From NCBI RefSeq assembly GCF_015234585.1, contig NZ_JADFCM010000008.1:1798001-1862000 (forward strand): DNA of 64,000 nt, given 5' to 3'. The position numbers and the translations under genes were made by a program. The notes below the pieces were generated by a model. The model was not told where the DNA came from and searched no databases. It was given only the letters and a program-made list of their open reading frames with translations. Within the stretch, counting starts at the first letter, position 1, and each line of letters starts with the position of its first letter. Shown here in pieces: positions 8,293-16,963 of this stretch. Source of the DNA: Pseudalkalibacillus hwajinpoensis. Its GTDB lineage: Bacteria; Bacillota; Bacilli; Bacillales; Guptibacillaceae.

Positions 8293-9384
8293 TTATGCTC
8301 CTTCTTTCCATTCTAGCAGCAGCAGTTCTGAACAAAAACCAGGTCCGAGAGCTGCCATTAATCCAAGATGTCCATGTTTACACCCATTTCTCAAAAATTG
8401 GTCTAGTACGTAAATAACGGTAACTGAACTCATATTTCCATATTCTTTTAATACATTTCTCGATACTGCAGTCATCGACTTATCGAATCCGAGAGCTTCT
8501 TCATATGCTGTTAATACTTTTGTTCCTCCAGGATGGGCAATAAAATGATCTATTTCTTGCGTGGTCTTCTCGTGAATAGAGAGGAATTCCAGAACATTAG
8601 GTTCAAGCCAACTTGACACAATCGCGGGAATAGACTTAGAGAACACTACGTGCAAGCCTTCGTTGCTAACTTCCCATCCCATCACATCTTCTGAATCTCT
8701 CATTAATGTGGAGCGTGTGGCGACGATGCCTGGAATGCTCGGCAAGGTGGAACGCCTAAGAAGAGATGAACTCTCACCTGTCAAAAGTACAGCTGATATC
8801 CCATCAGCAAAAAGTGCTGTTCCAATAAGGTTGCTCTTGGAAAAGTCACCATGTTGAAAAGTAAGACTACACAGCTCAACATTCACTACTAGAACAGCTT
8901 GATCAGGATGGGCAAGACAATAATCATTCGCTCTTGCAATACCTGCAGCACCACCTGCACACCCAAGGCCCCAGATGGGGATCCGTTTTGTATGGGGAGA
9001 GAATGGTAGGACATTCATAATTCTAGCCTCTATACTCGGTGTAGAAATACCTGTTGTTGACACAAAAAATATTGCATCGATATCTCTACAATCAATCATT
9101 TCATTTAGGTAAAAAGGATTGTTCAGACAGTCCAATACTGCTTCTTTAGCGTATTCAACAGAAAGAGAAACGTATTTTTCGTTTTTTTCTTCAAATGTTG
9201 GCCCACTACTATACCATTCTAGTGGCATAGCGAAATATCTTTTATCTATTTCAGCACTTTGAAAAACAGGTAGAAGACGATCTATATTTTTAAAATGTGG
9301 ACCAAATTGCCTTTTAGCAAAAGTCGCAGCTTCTGTTTGCAGAAGACAATGAGGGGGTAAAGATTTTCCGATCGATAGTATCAT
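8293..9384 (-). CDS. bpsA: Type III polyketide synthase BpsA (chalcone synthase family)
   Basis: 363 residues, thiolase-fold type III polyketide synthase. The catalytic triad is visible: Cys142 in GLGCAGG, His284 in FIAHPGG and Asn317 in GNMSS. In B. subtilis BpsA extends long-chain fatty acyl-CoA with malonyl-CoA to triketide and tetraketide alkylpyrones. AGGAG precedes the ATG. The pair bpsA-bpsB sits here between dacB and the scp genes, whereas I recall it elsewhere (next to xpt-pbuX) in B. subtilis, so the position is a local insertion or rearrangement. Confidence 0.92.
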   Translation of the reverse strand: MILSIGKSLPPHCLLQTEAATFAKRQFGPHFKNIDRLLPVFQSAEIDKRYFAMPLEWYSSGPTFEEKNEKYVSLSVEYAKEAVLDCLNNPFYLNEMIDCRDIDAIFFVSTTGISTPSIEARIMNVLPFSPHTKRIPIWGLGCAGGAAGIARANDYCLAHPDQAVLVVNVELCSLTFQHGDFSKSNLIGTALFADGISAVLLTGESSSLLRRSTLPSIPGIVATRSTLMRDSEDVMGWEVSNEGLHVVFSKSIPAIVSSWLEPNVLEFLSIHEKTTQEIDHFIAHPGGTKVLTAYEEALGFDKSMTAVSRNVLKEYGNMSSVTVIYVLDQFLRNGCKHGHLGLMAALGPGFCSELLLLEWKEGA

Positions 9385-9481
9385 TGATCTGAGCTCCTAT
9401 TCCTACTCTTTTCAATTAGTGTTCGAAGTTTATTTCATTTTTATTCTAGAACCGTTAATAACTAGAAAATAATGGGATTTT

Positions 9482-9504
9482 CACTCATTTGAGCCAAAAA
9501 TGAT
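9482..9504 (+). repeat. Intergenic repeat, copy A (partial)
   Basis: CACTCATTTGAGCCAAAAAT matches the core CACTCGAATGAGCCAAAAAT of copies at 26.8 and 46.4 kb with two substitutions. Only this arm is recognisable. Lies between bpsA and the terminator of the preceding unit. Confidence 0.45.
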
Positions 9505-9534
9505 ACATCAATATAAGCGAACATAGTCAAAGCA

Positions 9535-9569
9535 TAAAAAAGATGCCTCAGTATGGAGGCATCTTTTCT
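9535..9569 (-). terminator. Bidirectional terminator overlapping a stop codon
   Basis: A 10-bp perfect stem (9540-9549 with 9556-9565), 6-base loop, with A-rich flank on the left and T-rich flank on the right. It overlaps the last codons and the TGA stop (9548-9550) of the minus-strand gene at 9548-9922. Confidence 0.8.
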
Positions 9570-9922
9570 TTGTTTGAATGTAAATACGTACCTGTTGTTT
9601 TTATCTCATGGATGATCGTGAGAAGCTCTTGTAAATCCGCCTTCTTAAGCGGATCAAGGAACTCATTTTCACTACTAATATACAAACGTTTTCGATTCGG
9701 ATAAGATGAAAGGAGATTCAGTGCGATTGCTTCGTGAATGGGGGTCTCATAATCCCAAAATTCTTTAATGGCAGTTTCTGCAAAAACACCAGGATATAAA
9801 ACATGAAATCGCTTTACCTTTCCATTCTCCTCATACGTTATTGTAGAACGAACGAATGAATCTTCAGGGGAGTTTGCACGATCTTTTTGAAGCTCCTCGA
9901 AAGCAACATGAGTTAACCGCAT
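9548..9922 (-). CDS. Hypothetical protein between scpB and bpsA
   Basis: 124 residues, soluble, no signal peptide or membrane segment. I do not recognise a family. The ATG has an excellent GAAGGAGG site, and the gene lies 35 bases after scpB in the same direction, with a terminator built into its 3' end, so it is very likely expressed as the last gene of the scpA-scpB transcript. In B. subtilis this slot is held by ypuI, but the sequence does not resemble YpuI as I remember it (179 residues, DUF3907). A mixed alpha/beta fold is suggested by alternating strands early (residues 25-50) and helices at 50-70 and 90-110. Confidence 0.75.
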   Translation of the reverse strand: MRLTHVAFEELQKDRANSPEDSFVRSTITYEENGKVKRFHVLYPGVFAETAIKEFWDYETPIHEAIALNLLSSYPNRKRLYISSENEFLDPLKKADLQELLTIIHEIKTTGTYLHSNKEKMPPY

Positions 9923-9957
9923 CGATTGTCCTCCTTCATCATGATCGAACTTAGCAT

Positions 9958-10536
9958 CTACTCAGAAATTTCTTGAAACTTCTCAAAAAATAAGTCTGCT
10001 TCCTCATCTTCCTTATCTTCTGTCCCATCAGGTAAAGGGGGTAGATCCTTGATTGAGCTTAAACCAAAATGAAATAGAAACTCTCTAGTTGTTCCATATA
10101 AAATCGCTCTTCCAGCTTTTTCGGCTCTGCCTGCTTCTTTAATGAGCAGTTTACTCATTAAAGTTTGTAAAGGCTTATCCGTTTTAACACCGCGAATTTC
10201 TTCTATTTCTACCCTTGTTATTGGTTGCTTGTAGGCGACGATCGCAAGTGTTTCTAGAGCTGCCTGCGATAAAGTATGATTACCTGGTGTCGCTACTAGT
10301 TTTTCGATATAGGGAGCATTTTTAGCATTTGTAGTGAGCTGATAGCCACCACCAATAAAACTAATTTTAAAACCGCGATCTTTTTCATTGTATTCATCCT
10401 GCAAATCACTTATTGCACTTAGAAGGGTGTCTTCTTCCAATGAGATGGTTTCACAGAGATCTTTCACTGTGATCCCTTCATCACCAACTACAAATAGAAG
10501 ACTTTCGATAATGCTTTTTATTTCTTCGTTTGTCAC
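9958..10536 (-). CDS. scpB: Segregation and condensation protein B
   Basis: 192 residues, two tandem winged-helix domains and an acidic C-terminal tail, as in ScpB. Dimeric ScpB binds ScpA to form the kleisin complex that bridges the SMC heads and drives chromosome organisation. The GTG start (10534-10536) overlaps the scpA stop by four bases (GTGA) and has GGGGAGG upstream. Family motif LETLAIVAYKQPITR is visible near residue 90. Confidence 0.95.
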   Translation of the reverse strand: MTNEEIKSIIESLLFVVGDEGITVKDLCETISLEEDTLLSAISDLQDEYNEKDRGFKISFIGGGYQLTTNAKNAPYIEKLVATPGNHTLSQAALETLAIVAYKQPITRVEIEEIRGVKTDKPLQTLMSKLLIKEAGRAEKAGRAILYGTTREFLFHFGLSSIKDLPPLPDGTEDKEDEEADLFFEKFQEISE

Positions 10537-11282
10537 ACTGATGCCTCCCCTTCTCGTTCAAAAATCATAATTTCGCCAAAGTTTTTATCTTGTTCACAAG
10601 CCACATCTCTCGTTTTCATTAACTCAAGGACTGCAAGAAACGTCACAATCATATGCCCACGATCCTCTTCACTAAAAAGATCACTAAAACGCGTCTTTCC
10701 ACTTCCTCGTAGCTGGTTCCGAATAGCGTTCATTCGATCTTCAATAGGAACATCTTCACTTTGAATTCGTGTACGCTTTGGTTTCTTCTCCTTTACACGT
10801 CTGGACATTTTTTGAAATGCCGCAAGCATATCATACAATGTAACGTCGCCAATGGAGGTTTGACTATCCTCATGACTAAATTCACTAGTATCTACAGGTG
10901 GCCGAGCATAAATAAGGCTTCGACTACTTTCTTTTTCCTTTAAATCATTCGCAGCCTCTTTAAACCTTCGATACTCAACAAGACGTTGAACGAGTTCATC
11001 ACGGGGATCATCTTCAAACTCAGGATCCTGTTCGAAAATTTCTTCTTCTTTTTGAGGAAGAAGCATTTTGCTTTTTATCGCAAGCAACGTCGCAGCCATA
11101 ACAAGATATTCACTTGCCACATCAAGTTCTAACTCTTGCATTGTATGGACAAACGTTAAGTATTGATCTGTAATTTGCGAGACTGGAATATCATAAATAT
11201 CCACTTCGTACTTATTTATAAGGTGGAGCAAAAGATCCAATGGACCTTCAAATGCATCAACCTTTACACTGTATTGCTTCAT
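10533..11282 (-). CDS. scpA: Segregation and condensation protein A (kleisin)
   Basis: 249 residues. N-terminal SMC-binding part with FEGPLDLLLHLI, charged linker, and a C-terminal winged helix that contacts the SMC cap. The start is set at the ATG of MKQYSVKVDAFEG (11280-11282), with GGAAG eight bases upstream; the in-frame ATG 27 bases earlier lacks a site and would add an unconserved leader. Together with ScpB it is essential for fast-growth chromosome segregation in B. subtilis. Confidence 0.95.
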   Translation of the reverse strand: MKQYSVKVDAFEGPLDLLLHLINKYEVDIYDIPVSQITDQYLTFVHTMQELELDVASEYLVMAATLLAIKSKMLLPQKEEEIFEQDPEFEDDPRDELVQRLVEYRRFKEAANDLKEKESSRSLIYARPPVDTSEFSHEDSQTSIGDVTLYDMLAAFQKMSRRVKEKKPKRTRIQSEDVPIEDRMNAIRNQLRGSGKTRFSDLFSEEDRGHMIVTFLAVLELMKTRDVACEQDKNFGEIMIFEREGEASV

Positions 11283-11320
11283 TTTCCATCTTCCTTTATC
11301 CAAGTCCATCTAGTATTCCG

Positions 11321-11329
11321 ATTATATCA
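11321..11329 (-). promoter_or_regulatory. Extended -10 promoter for scpA
   Basis: The minus strand reads TGATATAAT here, a perfect TATAAT with the TGn extension, about 40 bases before the scpA ATG. No good -35 is seen, which an extended -10 can tolerate. Confidence 0.5.
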
Positions 11330-11486
11330 CATTTACAATAGGGGCTTACAGCAATGCAAGAAAACCATCCGGTTCATTTTTAACGTAAATTGATTTCCAT
11401 TGATCGTTAACAGTTTGATAGCACCCTAACGACTGATCGCTATTTTGATCCATAAAAGCACTTGCTTTATCCATTTAACACACATG

Positions 11487-11495
11487 TGCTACACT
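11487..11495 (+). promoter_or_regulatory. Extended -10 promoter for ypuF
   Basis: TGCTACACT: a TGn-extended -10 (four or five of six matches to TATAAT), giving a leader of about 18 bases before the ypuF ATG. The -35 region is poor. Confidence 0.35.
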
Positions 11496-11519
11496 ACTAA
11501 AAGAAATGGAGGAATCAGC

Positions 11520-12047
11520 ATGTATTCAAAAGCCTATATTGATTATTTGGCTCATTTCCATGGACTTCGTGATTATTTTGAATGCCATGAAATCCTCGAA
11601 GAACATTGGAAAGAGGATCCGCGTGGAAGTCGTAAACTTCATTGGGTAGGTCTTATCCAAATTGCTGTTGGCCTTTATCACCATCGACGCGGTAATTTCA
11701 CAGGGGCAAAGAGAATGATTGCTAATGCCATACGCATTTCCAATAGCGAAAGTGAAGAACTCGATAAATTAGCGATAAATATTGATCAACTTTCTAAAAA
11801 CCTATCAAACGAGTTACAACTCATCAACACTCACTCTCCTTACCAGGGATTTGATATTCCTCTCACCAGCTCCGCCCTTCAAACGGCTTGTGAAGAAAGA
11901 TGTCGTGAACTTGAATGTACTTATGGTAGTAAAAGCGATCTTTCGAATATAGAACTCATCCATCGTCATACGAGACGTGATCGATCAGATGTGATTGAAG
12001 AAAGAAAACAACAATTTGAAATAAAACAACAGAAAAGGAACGGCTAA
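11520..12047 (+). CDS. ypuF: DUF309 protein YpuF
   Basis: 175 residues. The DUF309 signature HxxxExxW is present (CHEILEEHWKE, about residue 22) along with a second helix pair LIQIAVGLYHHRRGN. The family is small, all-helical and of unknown function. The start is the ATG at 11520 with TGGAGG upstream; the open frame extends 25 codons further but without a site. It stands between ribT and scpA as ypuF does in B. subtilis, but on the opposite strand to both neighbours here, so the gene has been flipped relative to the arrangement I recall. Confidence 0.85.
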   Translation: MYSKAYIDYLAHFHGLRDYFECHEILEEHWKEDPRGSRKLHWVGLIQIAVGLYHHRRGNFTGAKRMIANAIRISNSESEELDKLAINIDQLSKNLSNELQLINTHSPYQGFDIPLTSSALQTACEERCRELECTYGSKSDLSNIELIHRHTRRDRSDVIEERKQQFEIKQQKRNG

Positions 12048-12059
12048 GCCGTTCCTTTT
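12033..12059 (+). terminator. Terminator with the ypuF stop codon as its loop
   Basis: A perfect 12-bp inverted repeat (12033-12044 with 12048-12059) whose 3-base loop is the TAA stop codon of ypuF. Flanks are A-rich on the left and T-rich on the right, so it can act in both directions, serving convergent ypuF and ribT. Confidence 0.85.
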
Positions 12060-12068
12060 CTTTGCATC

Positions 12069-12440
<372 letters not shown>

Positions 12441-12490
12441 TCATTAAAGTAATTCTTGGCTTTCCGTTTAATAACTTATTCTAAAATCAA

Positions 12491-12621
12491 TTAGAATGTT
12501 AAAATGATTCGACGAACAAGCTCAGCTAGCATGATAATGACAATGATCACACAGAACTAAGAATCAACCATTTTCTTTCTCTCTTCATGGCTTTACGATT
12601 CCAAACTCTTTTGCCCTTCAT
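12491..12621 (-). pseudogene. Possible frameshifted small membrane peptide
   Basis: Minus strand, ATG at 12619-12621. The first frame gives a basic stretch (MKGKRVWNRKAMKRERKW) then LILSSV and a TGA at about 12547. Shifting by one base at that point continues as a hydrophobic stretch (VIIVIIMLAELVRRIILTF) to a TAA at 12491-12493. The joined product would be a single-pass membrane peptide of about 43 residues. There is no good ribosome binding site. A decayed gene or one sequencing error are both possible. Confidence 0.25.
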
Positions 12622-12635
12622 CGCATACCATACTC

Positions 12636-12664
12636 ATCATAGCCAAAAATGAACTGATAATCAA
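12636..12664 (-). promoter_or_regulatory. Sigma-A type promoter between ribH and ribT
   Basis: TTGATT (12659-12664) and TATGAT (12636-12641) with a 17-base spacer on the minus strand. The -35 overlaps the ribH stop codon. It would give ribT a transcript independent of the FMN riboswitch. Confidence 0.5.
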
Positions 12665-13131
12665 CCTTCAAATGATTTTGATAAATTAGCCATTTCAATT
12701 GCTGCCGTTGCAGCATCCCAGCCCTTGTTACCAGCCTTAGTACCTGCACGTTCAACAGCTTGTTCAATGGTATTTGTGGTTAATACTCCAAAAATAACAG
12801 GTACACCCGTCTGCATCGTTAAATTCGCTACGCCTTTAGAAACTTCTCCACATACATAATCAAAGTGTGGTGTAGCCCCGCGAATAACCGTACCAAGCGT
12901 AACAATTGCATCATATTTTCCTGTTTCAACCATTTTCTTTGCTGCAAATGGAATTTCAAATGCTCCAGGAACCCATGCTACATCAATGTTTTCTTCGGAC
13001 AAGCCATGACGCTTCAATGCGTCTTCAGCACCTCCAAGTAACTTACTTGTAATAAATTCATTAAATCTTCCTACTACTATACCCACTTTTAATCCAGATC
13101 CAACCAAATTTCCTTCAAATGTTTGTCCCAT
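12661..13131 (-). CDS. ribH: 6,7-dimethyl-8-ribityllumazine synthase
   Basis: 156 residues, the standard length. Motifs [12 protein letters not shown] and [14 protein letters not shown] (with the catalytic His) are present. It condenses the pyrimidinedione from RibD with dihydroxybutanone phosphate from RibBA, and in Bacillus forms an icosahedral shell around riboflavin synthase. ATG preceded by GGAGG. Last gene of the rib operon before ribT. Confidence 0.97.
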   Translation of the reverse strand: MGQTFEGNLVGSGLKVGIVVGRFNEFITSKLLGGAEDALKRHGLSEENIDVAWVPGAFEIPFAAKKMVETGKYDAIVTLGTVIRGATPHFDYVCGEVSKGVANLTMQTGVPVIFGVLTTNTIEQAVERAGTKAGNKGWDAATAAIEMANLSKSFEG

Positions 13132-13164
13132 TATTAATATCCTCCTATTTTCATACGTAAATTT

Positions 13165-14358
13165 TTAGAAATGAAGCATGTGTCCTAGCTTGCTATGTTT
13201 TGTTTTTAGGTACTTTTCATTCTCTTTTCGAGAAGCCATCTGAAGAGGTACCCTAGATGCTACTTCAAGACCATAACCTGTTAACCCAGCTATTTTACGA
13301 GGATTGTTTGTCAGAAGGTTCATTTTAGAAACACCAAGGTCTCTCAAAATCTGTGCCCCTATTCCATAATCCCTTAAATCAGGCTTAAATCCAAGTTTCT
13401 CATTCGCTTCAACTGTGTCGTAGCCCTGTTCTTGCAGTTTATAAGCTTTCATTTTATTAAGGAGCCCGATACCTCTTCCTTCCTGGCGCATATACAAAAG
13501 CACTCCATGACCTTCCTCTTCAATTTGTGCCAATGCAGCATGTAGTTGTGGACCACAGTCACATCGAAAAGATCCAAACACATCACCAGTTAAACATTCA
13601 GAGTGAACTCGCACAAGAGTTGGTTGATCTGGTAAGATTTCTCCCTTAATCAAAGCTACGTGCTCTTTCTGATCAAGAATATTCGAATACCCTACCGCTC
13701 TAAAAGAACCAAACTCAGTCGGAAGTTCTATTTCTACTTCTTTTCGAACAAGAACATCTTTACGGTTACGATATTGAATCAAATCTTTAATCGTAATCAT
13801 TTTCAAATCATACTCTTCAGCAATTTCCTTTAGATCAGGAACGCGCGCCATTTCACCGTCTTCTTTCATAATTTCACAAATAACACCAGCTGGGGCAGAG
13901 CCAGAGAGTCGTGCCAAATCGACTGCCGCTTCCGTATGACCTGCTCTTCTTAGGACCCCTCCATCCTTAGCAATCAATGGGAAAATATGACCTGGTCGAT
14001 TAAAGTCTGAAGGTTTAGCATCCGGGTTAATTAAGTATTGAATTGTAGATGCTCTTTCAGCTGCCGAAATTCCTGTAGTTGTACTTTTGTGGTCGACACT
14101 CACTGTAAACGCTGTACCATGAGAATCTGTGTTATGATCTACCATTGGACTCAACTTCAGTTCATTTGCACGCTCTTCCGTAATCGGCGTGCATACAAGG
14201 CCTCTTCCTTTTGTAATCATGAAATTGATTGTTTCAGGTGTGACTTTATCGGCTAAAGCGATAAAATCCCCTTCATTCTCCCTGTCTTCATCATCACAAA
14301 CGATCACCACCCGGCCTTGCATTAAATCATAAATCGCTTCTTCTATTGTATGGAACAT
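13165..14358 (-). CDS. ribBA: Bifunctional DHBP synthase / GTP cyclohydrolase II
   Basis: 397 residues. N-terminal DHBP synthase domain (about 1-200; [11 protein letters not shown] and GRGLVCTP) and C-terminal GTP cyclohydrolase II (about 205-397) with the zinc cysteines in [17 protein letters not shown] and the RQEGRGIGL motif. It supplies both precursors of riboflavin. The start is the ATG of MFHTIEEAI, with GGAGGG nine bases upstream; the earlier ATG that overlaps the ribE stop would add nine residues not seen in the family. Called ribA in B. subtilis. Confidence 0.96.
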   Translation of the reverse strand: MFHTIEEAIYDLMQGRVVIVCDDEDRENEGDFIALADKVTPETINFMITKGRGLVCTPITEERANELKLSPMVDHNTDSHGTAFTVSVDHKSTTTGISAAERASTIQYLINPDAKPSDFNRPGHIFPLIAKDGGVLRRAGHTEAAVDLARLSGSAPAGVICEIMKEDGEMARVPDLKEIAEEYDLKMITIKDLIQYRNRKDVLVRKEVEIELPTEFGSFRAVGYSNILDQKEHVALIKGEILPDQPTLVRVHSECLTGDVFGSFRCDCGPQLHAALAQIEEEGHGVLLYMRQEGRGIGLLNKMKAYKLQEQGYDTVEANEKLGFKPDLRDYGIGAQILRDLGVSKMNLLTNNPRKIAGLTGYGLEVASRVPLQMASRKENEKYLKTKHSKLGHMLHF

Positions 14359-14384
14359 ATACGATGACCCTCCTGATAGTACCA

Positions 14385-15041
14385 TTATTTAAATCCATGA
14401 TCTTCAAAAAACTGACTCCCGAGTGAAGCAGTAGGTTCGGGTTTTGAACCGCTTCTTTGCTCCAAGTACTTCATAATGTATTTACCAAGCATATCGCATT
14501 CTATATTCACTGTATCTCCCACTTTTTTTCTCCCAAGCACCGTTTCCTCTACGGTATGGGGGATAAGAGATATAGTAAGAGAGTGCTCCCCTATTCCAAA
14601 GACCGTAAGACTAGTACCATCAACAGAAACTGAGCCTTTTTCAACAAAGTAAATTAAAAGGTTTCGCGGAATCGAGATGTCATAATAAACAGCATTATCG
14701 ATTTGTTCTACACGAGTAATTTTTCCCACACCATCAACATGTCCAGAAACAAAATGACCACCAAAGCGTCCATTTGCAGACATAGCTCTCTCCAGATTCA
14801 CCGATGAGTTTGGTCCTAGCTGACGAAGACTGCTTGCACGAAATGTTTCAGGCATAATATCTACGGTAAAAGAAGAGTCTGTATACGTCGTAACAGTTAA
14901 GCACACGCCGTTTATCGAAATGCTATCTCCTAAATGAACGTCTTTTAAAATAGTCGACGCCGCAATTTGCATTGCAATGGATTCTCCTGATTGTTGAACA
15001 CTTTCAACTCTTCCAATTTCTTCTACAATACCTGTAAACAT
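14385..15041 (-). CDS. ribE: Riboflavin synthase alpha chain
   Basis: 218 residues made of two homologous lumazine-binding barrels, beginning [10 protein letters not shown] as usual; the second repeat begins near residue 97 ([15 protein letters not shown]). It dismutates two lumazine molecules to riboflavin and the pyrimidinedione. The ATG overlaps the ribD stop (TAATG) and has GGAGG eight bases upstream, inside the ribD coding end. Confidence 0.96.
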   Translation of the reverse strand: MFTGIVEEIGRVESVQQSGESIAMQIAASTILKDVHLGDSISINGVCLTVTTYTDSSFTVDIMPETFRASSLRQLGPNSSVNLERAMSANGRFGGHFVSGHVDGVGKITRVEQIDNAVYYDISIPRNLLIYFVEKGSVSVDGTSLTVFGIGEHSLTISLIPHTVEETVLGRKKVGDTVNIECDMLGKYIMKYLEQRSGSKPEPTASLGSQFFEDHGFK

Positions 15042-16123
15042 TAAGAAAGCCTCCTTGATGAAATAATTCGAATATCATTTCCAATTTGTTCTACGCTATC
15101 CACTTGTAAATCGATCGCTTCATTCATCGTTTTAAAACCTGCACCTCCGAAAGCCGTAGGAGATTGTCTCCCACCAATTAGCTTCGGCGCAATGTATGTA
15201 ATAACTTGTTGAAAAGAGCGTGATTCAAGAAAGCTACCGTGTATTTCTGAACCACCTTCAACAAATACTGATGTAATTTCTCGTTCCCCTAAAAGGTCAA
15301 GAACTTTATCCATTGGGAGCAGTGGATCTGTGACATCGATGATTTGGACATGTTTTGGGAAGGTTCGCTTATTTTTTAGCGCAGCTCGTTTTGTTGTAAT
15401 GATCCATGTTTCTGCATTCTCATCACTTATTACTTTAGCGTCAGAAGGCATCCTCAATTGACGATCTAACACGATTCTAATCGGCGATAGGCCCTCACCG
15501 AAACGAGTCGTTAGTGATGGGTCATCAGCGAGGACCGTGCCAATACCTACAAGAATGGCATCATGTTGATGACGATAGGCATGAACATCTTTTCTCGAGT
15601 CTTCCCCCGTGATCCATTTACTATCACCTGAATGAGTTGCTATTTTGCCATCAAGCGTTGTAGCAGCTTTCAACGTTACAAATGGTCTTTTCTGTGTAAT
15701 GTAATGGAAAAACATCCGGTTTAGCTGTAAGGCTTCTTCTTCCATAAGCCCAATATGGACAGCTATGCCTGCTTTCTTTAATTTAGTCACACCATTTCCT
15801 GCGACCAGGGGATTCGGATCTTGACTTGCAATAAATACCTCTTTGACTCCTGCTTGAATTAAAGCATCAGCACAAGGAGGCGTCTTTCCATGATGACTAC
15901 ATGGCTCCAGTGTCACATAGGCAGTACTCCCACTTGCTCGATTGCCCGCCATCTTGAGTGCTTGAATTTCGGCATGGCCTTCTCCAGCCTTTAAATGAGC
16001 TCCCATCCCCACGATACGCCCACTATTAACAATGACGGCTCCTACGGAGGGATTCGGACGCGTTTGACCTATCGTACTTCTAGCCATATCGATCGCTGTT
16101 TTCATAAAATCCGTATGATTCAT
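15041..16123 (-). CDS. ribD: Bifunctional riboflavin deaminase/reductase RibD
   Basis: 360 residues. N-terminal deaminase domain with the zinc motif HAEIQAL and PCSHHGKTPPC (residues about 50-90), C-terminal reductase domain (about 145-360). It carries out the second and third steps after GTP cyclohydrolase II. Start at the ATG of MNHTDFMKTAI, with AGGAG nine bases upstream; the 33 extra in-frame codons upstream run into the riboswitch terminator and are not coding. First gene of the FMN-controlled rib operon. Confidence 0.96.
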   Translation of the reverse strand: MNHTDFMKTAIDMARSTIGQTRPNPSVGAVIVNSGRIVGMGAHLKAGEGHAEIQALKMAGNRASGSTAYVTLEPCSHHGKTPPCADALIQAGVKEVFIASQDPNPLVAGNGVTKLKKAGIAVHIGLMEEEALQLNRMFFHYITQKRPFVTLKAATTLDGKIATHSGDSKWITGEDSRKDVHAYRHQHDAILVGIGTVLADDPSLTTRFGEGLSPIRIVLDRQLRMPSDAKVISDENAETWIITTKRAALKNKRTFPKHVQIIDVTDPLLPMDKVLDLLGEREITSVFVEGGSEIHGSFLESRSFQQVITYIAPKLIGGRQSPTAFGGAGFKTMNEAIDLQVDSVEQIGNDIRIISSRRLS

Positions 16124-16170
16124 CGTATTTACTCCTGTTCCACTCTCCATTATTGGTTGAGAAGGAGAAC

Positions 16171-16207
16171 AAAAAAAGCCTCCCAAAACACAGCTGTCCC
16201 GGGAGGC
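16171..16207 (-). terminator. Riboswitch-controlled terminator before ribD
   Basis: A GC-rich 7-bp stem (16178-16184 with 16201-16207) followed on the minus strand by seven T residues (16171-16177). It lies between the FMN aptamer and ribD, as expected for transcription attenuation. Confidence 0.85.
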
Positions 16208-16227
16208 AAAAGTATATGCCAAATAAG

Positions 16228-16252
16228 CCTTTTGAATCTATGATTCAAAAGG
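16228..16252 (-). other. Extra perfect hairpin in the FMN riboswitch expression platform
   Basis: An 11-bp perfect inverted repeat (16228-16238 with 16242-16252) with a 3-base loop, between the aptamer and the terminator. It has no U-tract. It may be a pause or antiterminator-related stem. Confidence 0.55.
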
Positions 16253-16268
16253 AAATTGGTCACTTTTA

Positions 16269-16409
16269 TTCCTTCTCCCATCCAGACTATACTGTCGGTT
16301 CTGGTTTCTCACCAGATCCACCGTTTGCTTACGCAACCGGGTCACGGACTTAGCTAGCATAAGCTAGTCATCACCGCCGGTTGGGATTTTCACCCGACCC
16401 CGAAGGAAA
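16269..16409 (-). ncRNA. FMN riboswitch (RFN element)
   Basis: On the minus strand the conserved RFN blocks appear in order: TCGGGGTCGGGTGAAAATCC, then ACCGGCGGT, CCGTGACC, GGTGAGAAACC, CCGACAGT and AGTCTGGATGGGAGAAGG. The P1 helix pairs 16401-16409 with about 16269-16276. It is followed by a terminator and ribD. Binding of FMN is expected to end transcription of ribDE-BA-H. Confidence 0.95.
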
Positions 16410-16433
16410 GTATTAAGTTTTTAAGAGTCTGAT

Positions 16434-16871
16434 CTATTCTTCGTCCCAGACTTTTACTTCTTTCATTACGTCACCCTGTTTAACGCGAAGGACCGTATCC
16501 ATTCCTTCTGTTACTTGACCAAAAACGGTATGAACGCCGTCTAGGTGAGGCTGAGGTTCATGAACTAGGAAAAACTGACTGCCGCCCGTGTTTTTACCAG
16601 CATGTGCCATAGACAATGAGCCTGCTACGTGTTTATGAGGGTTACCTTCTGTTTCACAGTCAATTGTATATCCTGGTCCACCCATTCCAGAACCTGTAGG
16701 ATCTCCACCTTGAGCAACAAAACCTGGGATTACGCGGTGAAAATTCACACCGTTGTAGAAACCTTCATTTGCAAGCTTCTCAAAGTTAGCAACAGTGTTA
16801 GGTGCTGCTTCTGGATAAAATTCAATTTCAATAACTTCTCCATTTTCAAATGCAATTGTTCCTTTTTTCAT
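16434..16871 (-). CDS. ppiB: Cytoplasmic peptidyl-prolyl isomerase (cyclophilin)
   Basis: 145 residues, complete cyclophilin fold with [18 protein letters not shown] and [15 protein letters not shown]. No signal peptide, so cytoplasmic. Start at [11 protein letters not shown] with AGGAGG about nine bases upstream; the 15 extra in-frame codons are not family-like. It precedes the FMN riboswitch by about 25 bases, so the rib promoter must overlap the end of this gene or its 3' gap. Confidence 0.95.
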   Translation of the reverse strand: MKKGTIAFENGEVIEIEFYPEAAPNTVANFEKLANEGFYNGVNFHRVIPGFVAQGGDPTGSGMGGPGYTIDCETEGNPHKHVAGSLSMAHAGKNTGGSQFFLVHEPQPHLDGVHTVFGQVTEGMDTVLRVKQGDVMKEVKVWDEE

Positions 16872-16963
16872 AAATAAATCCTCCTGCACTAACAATTTTC
16901 TTAAAAGCTCTTTCATTATAGCACAGACTGAAGCTGTTCCATATCATTTATGCTTTTCAACTA

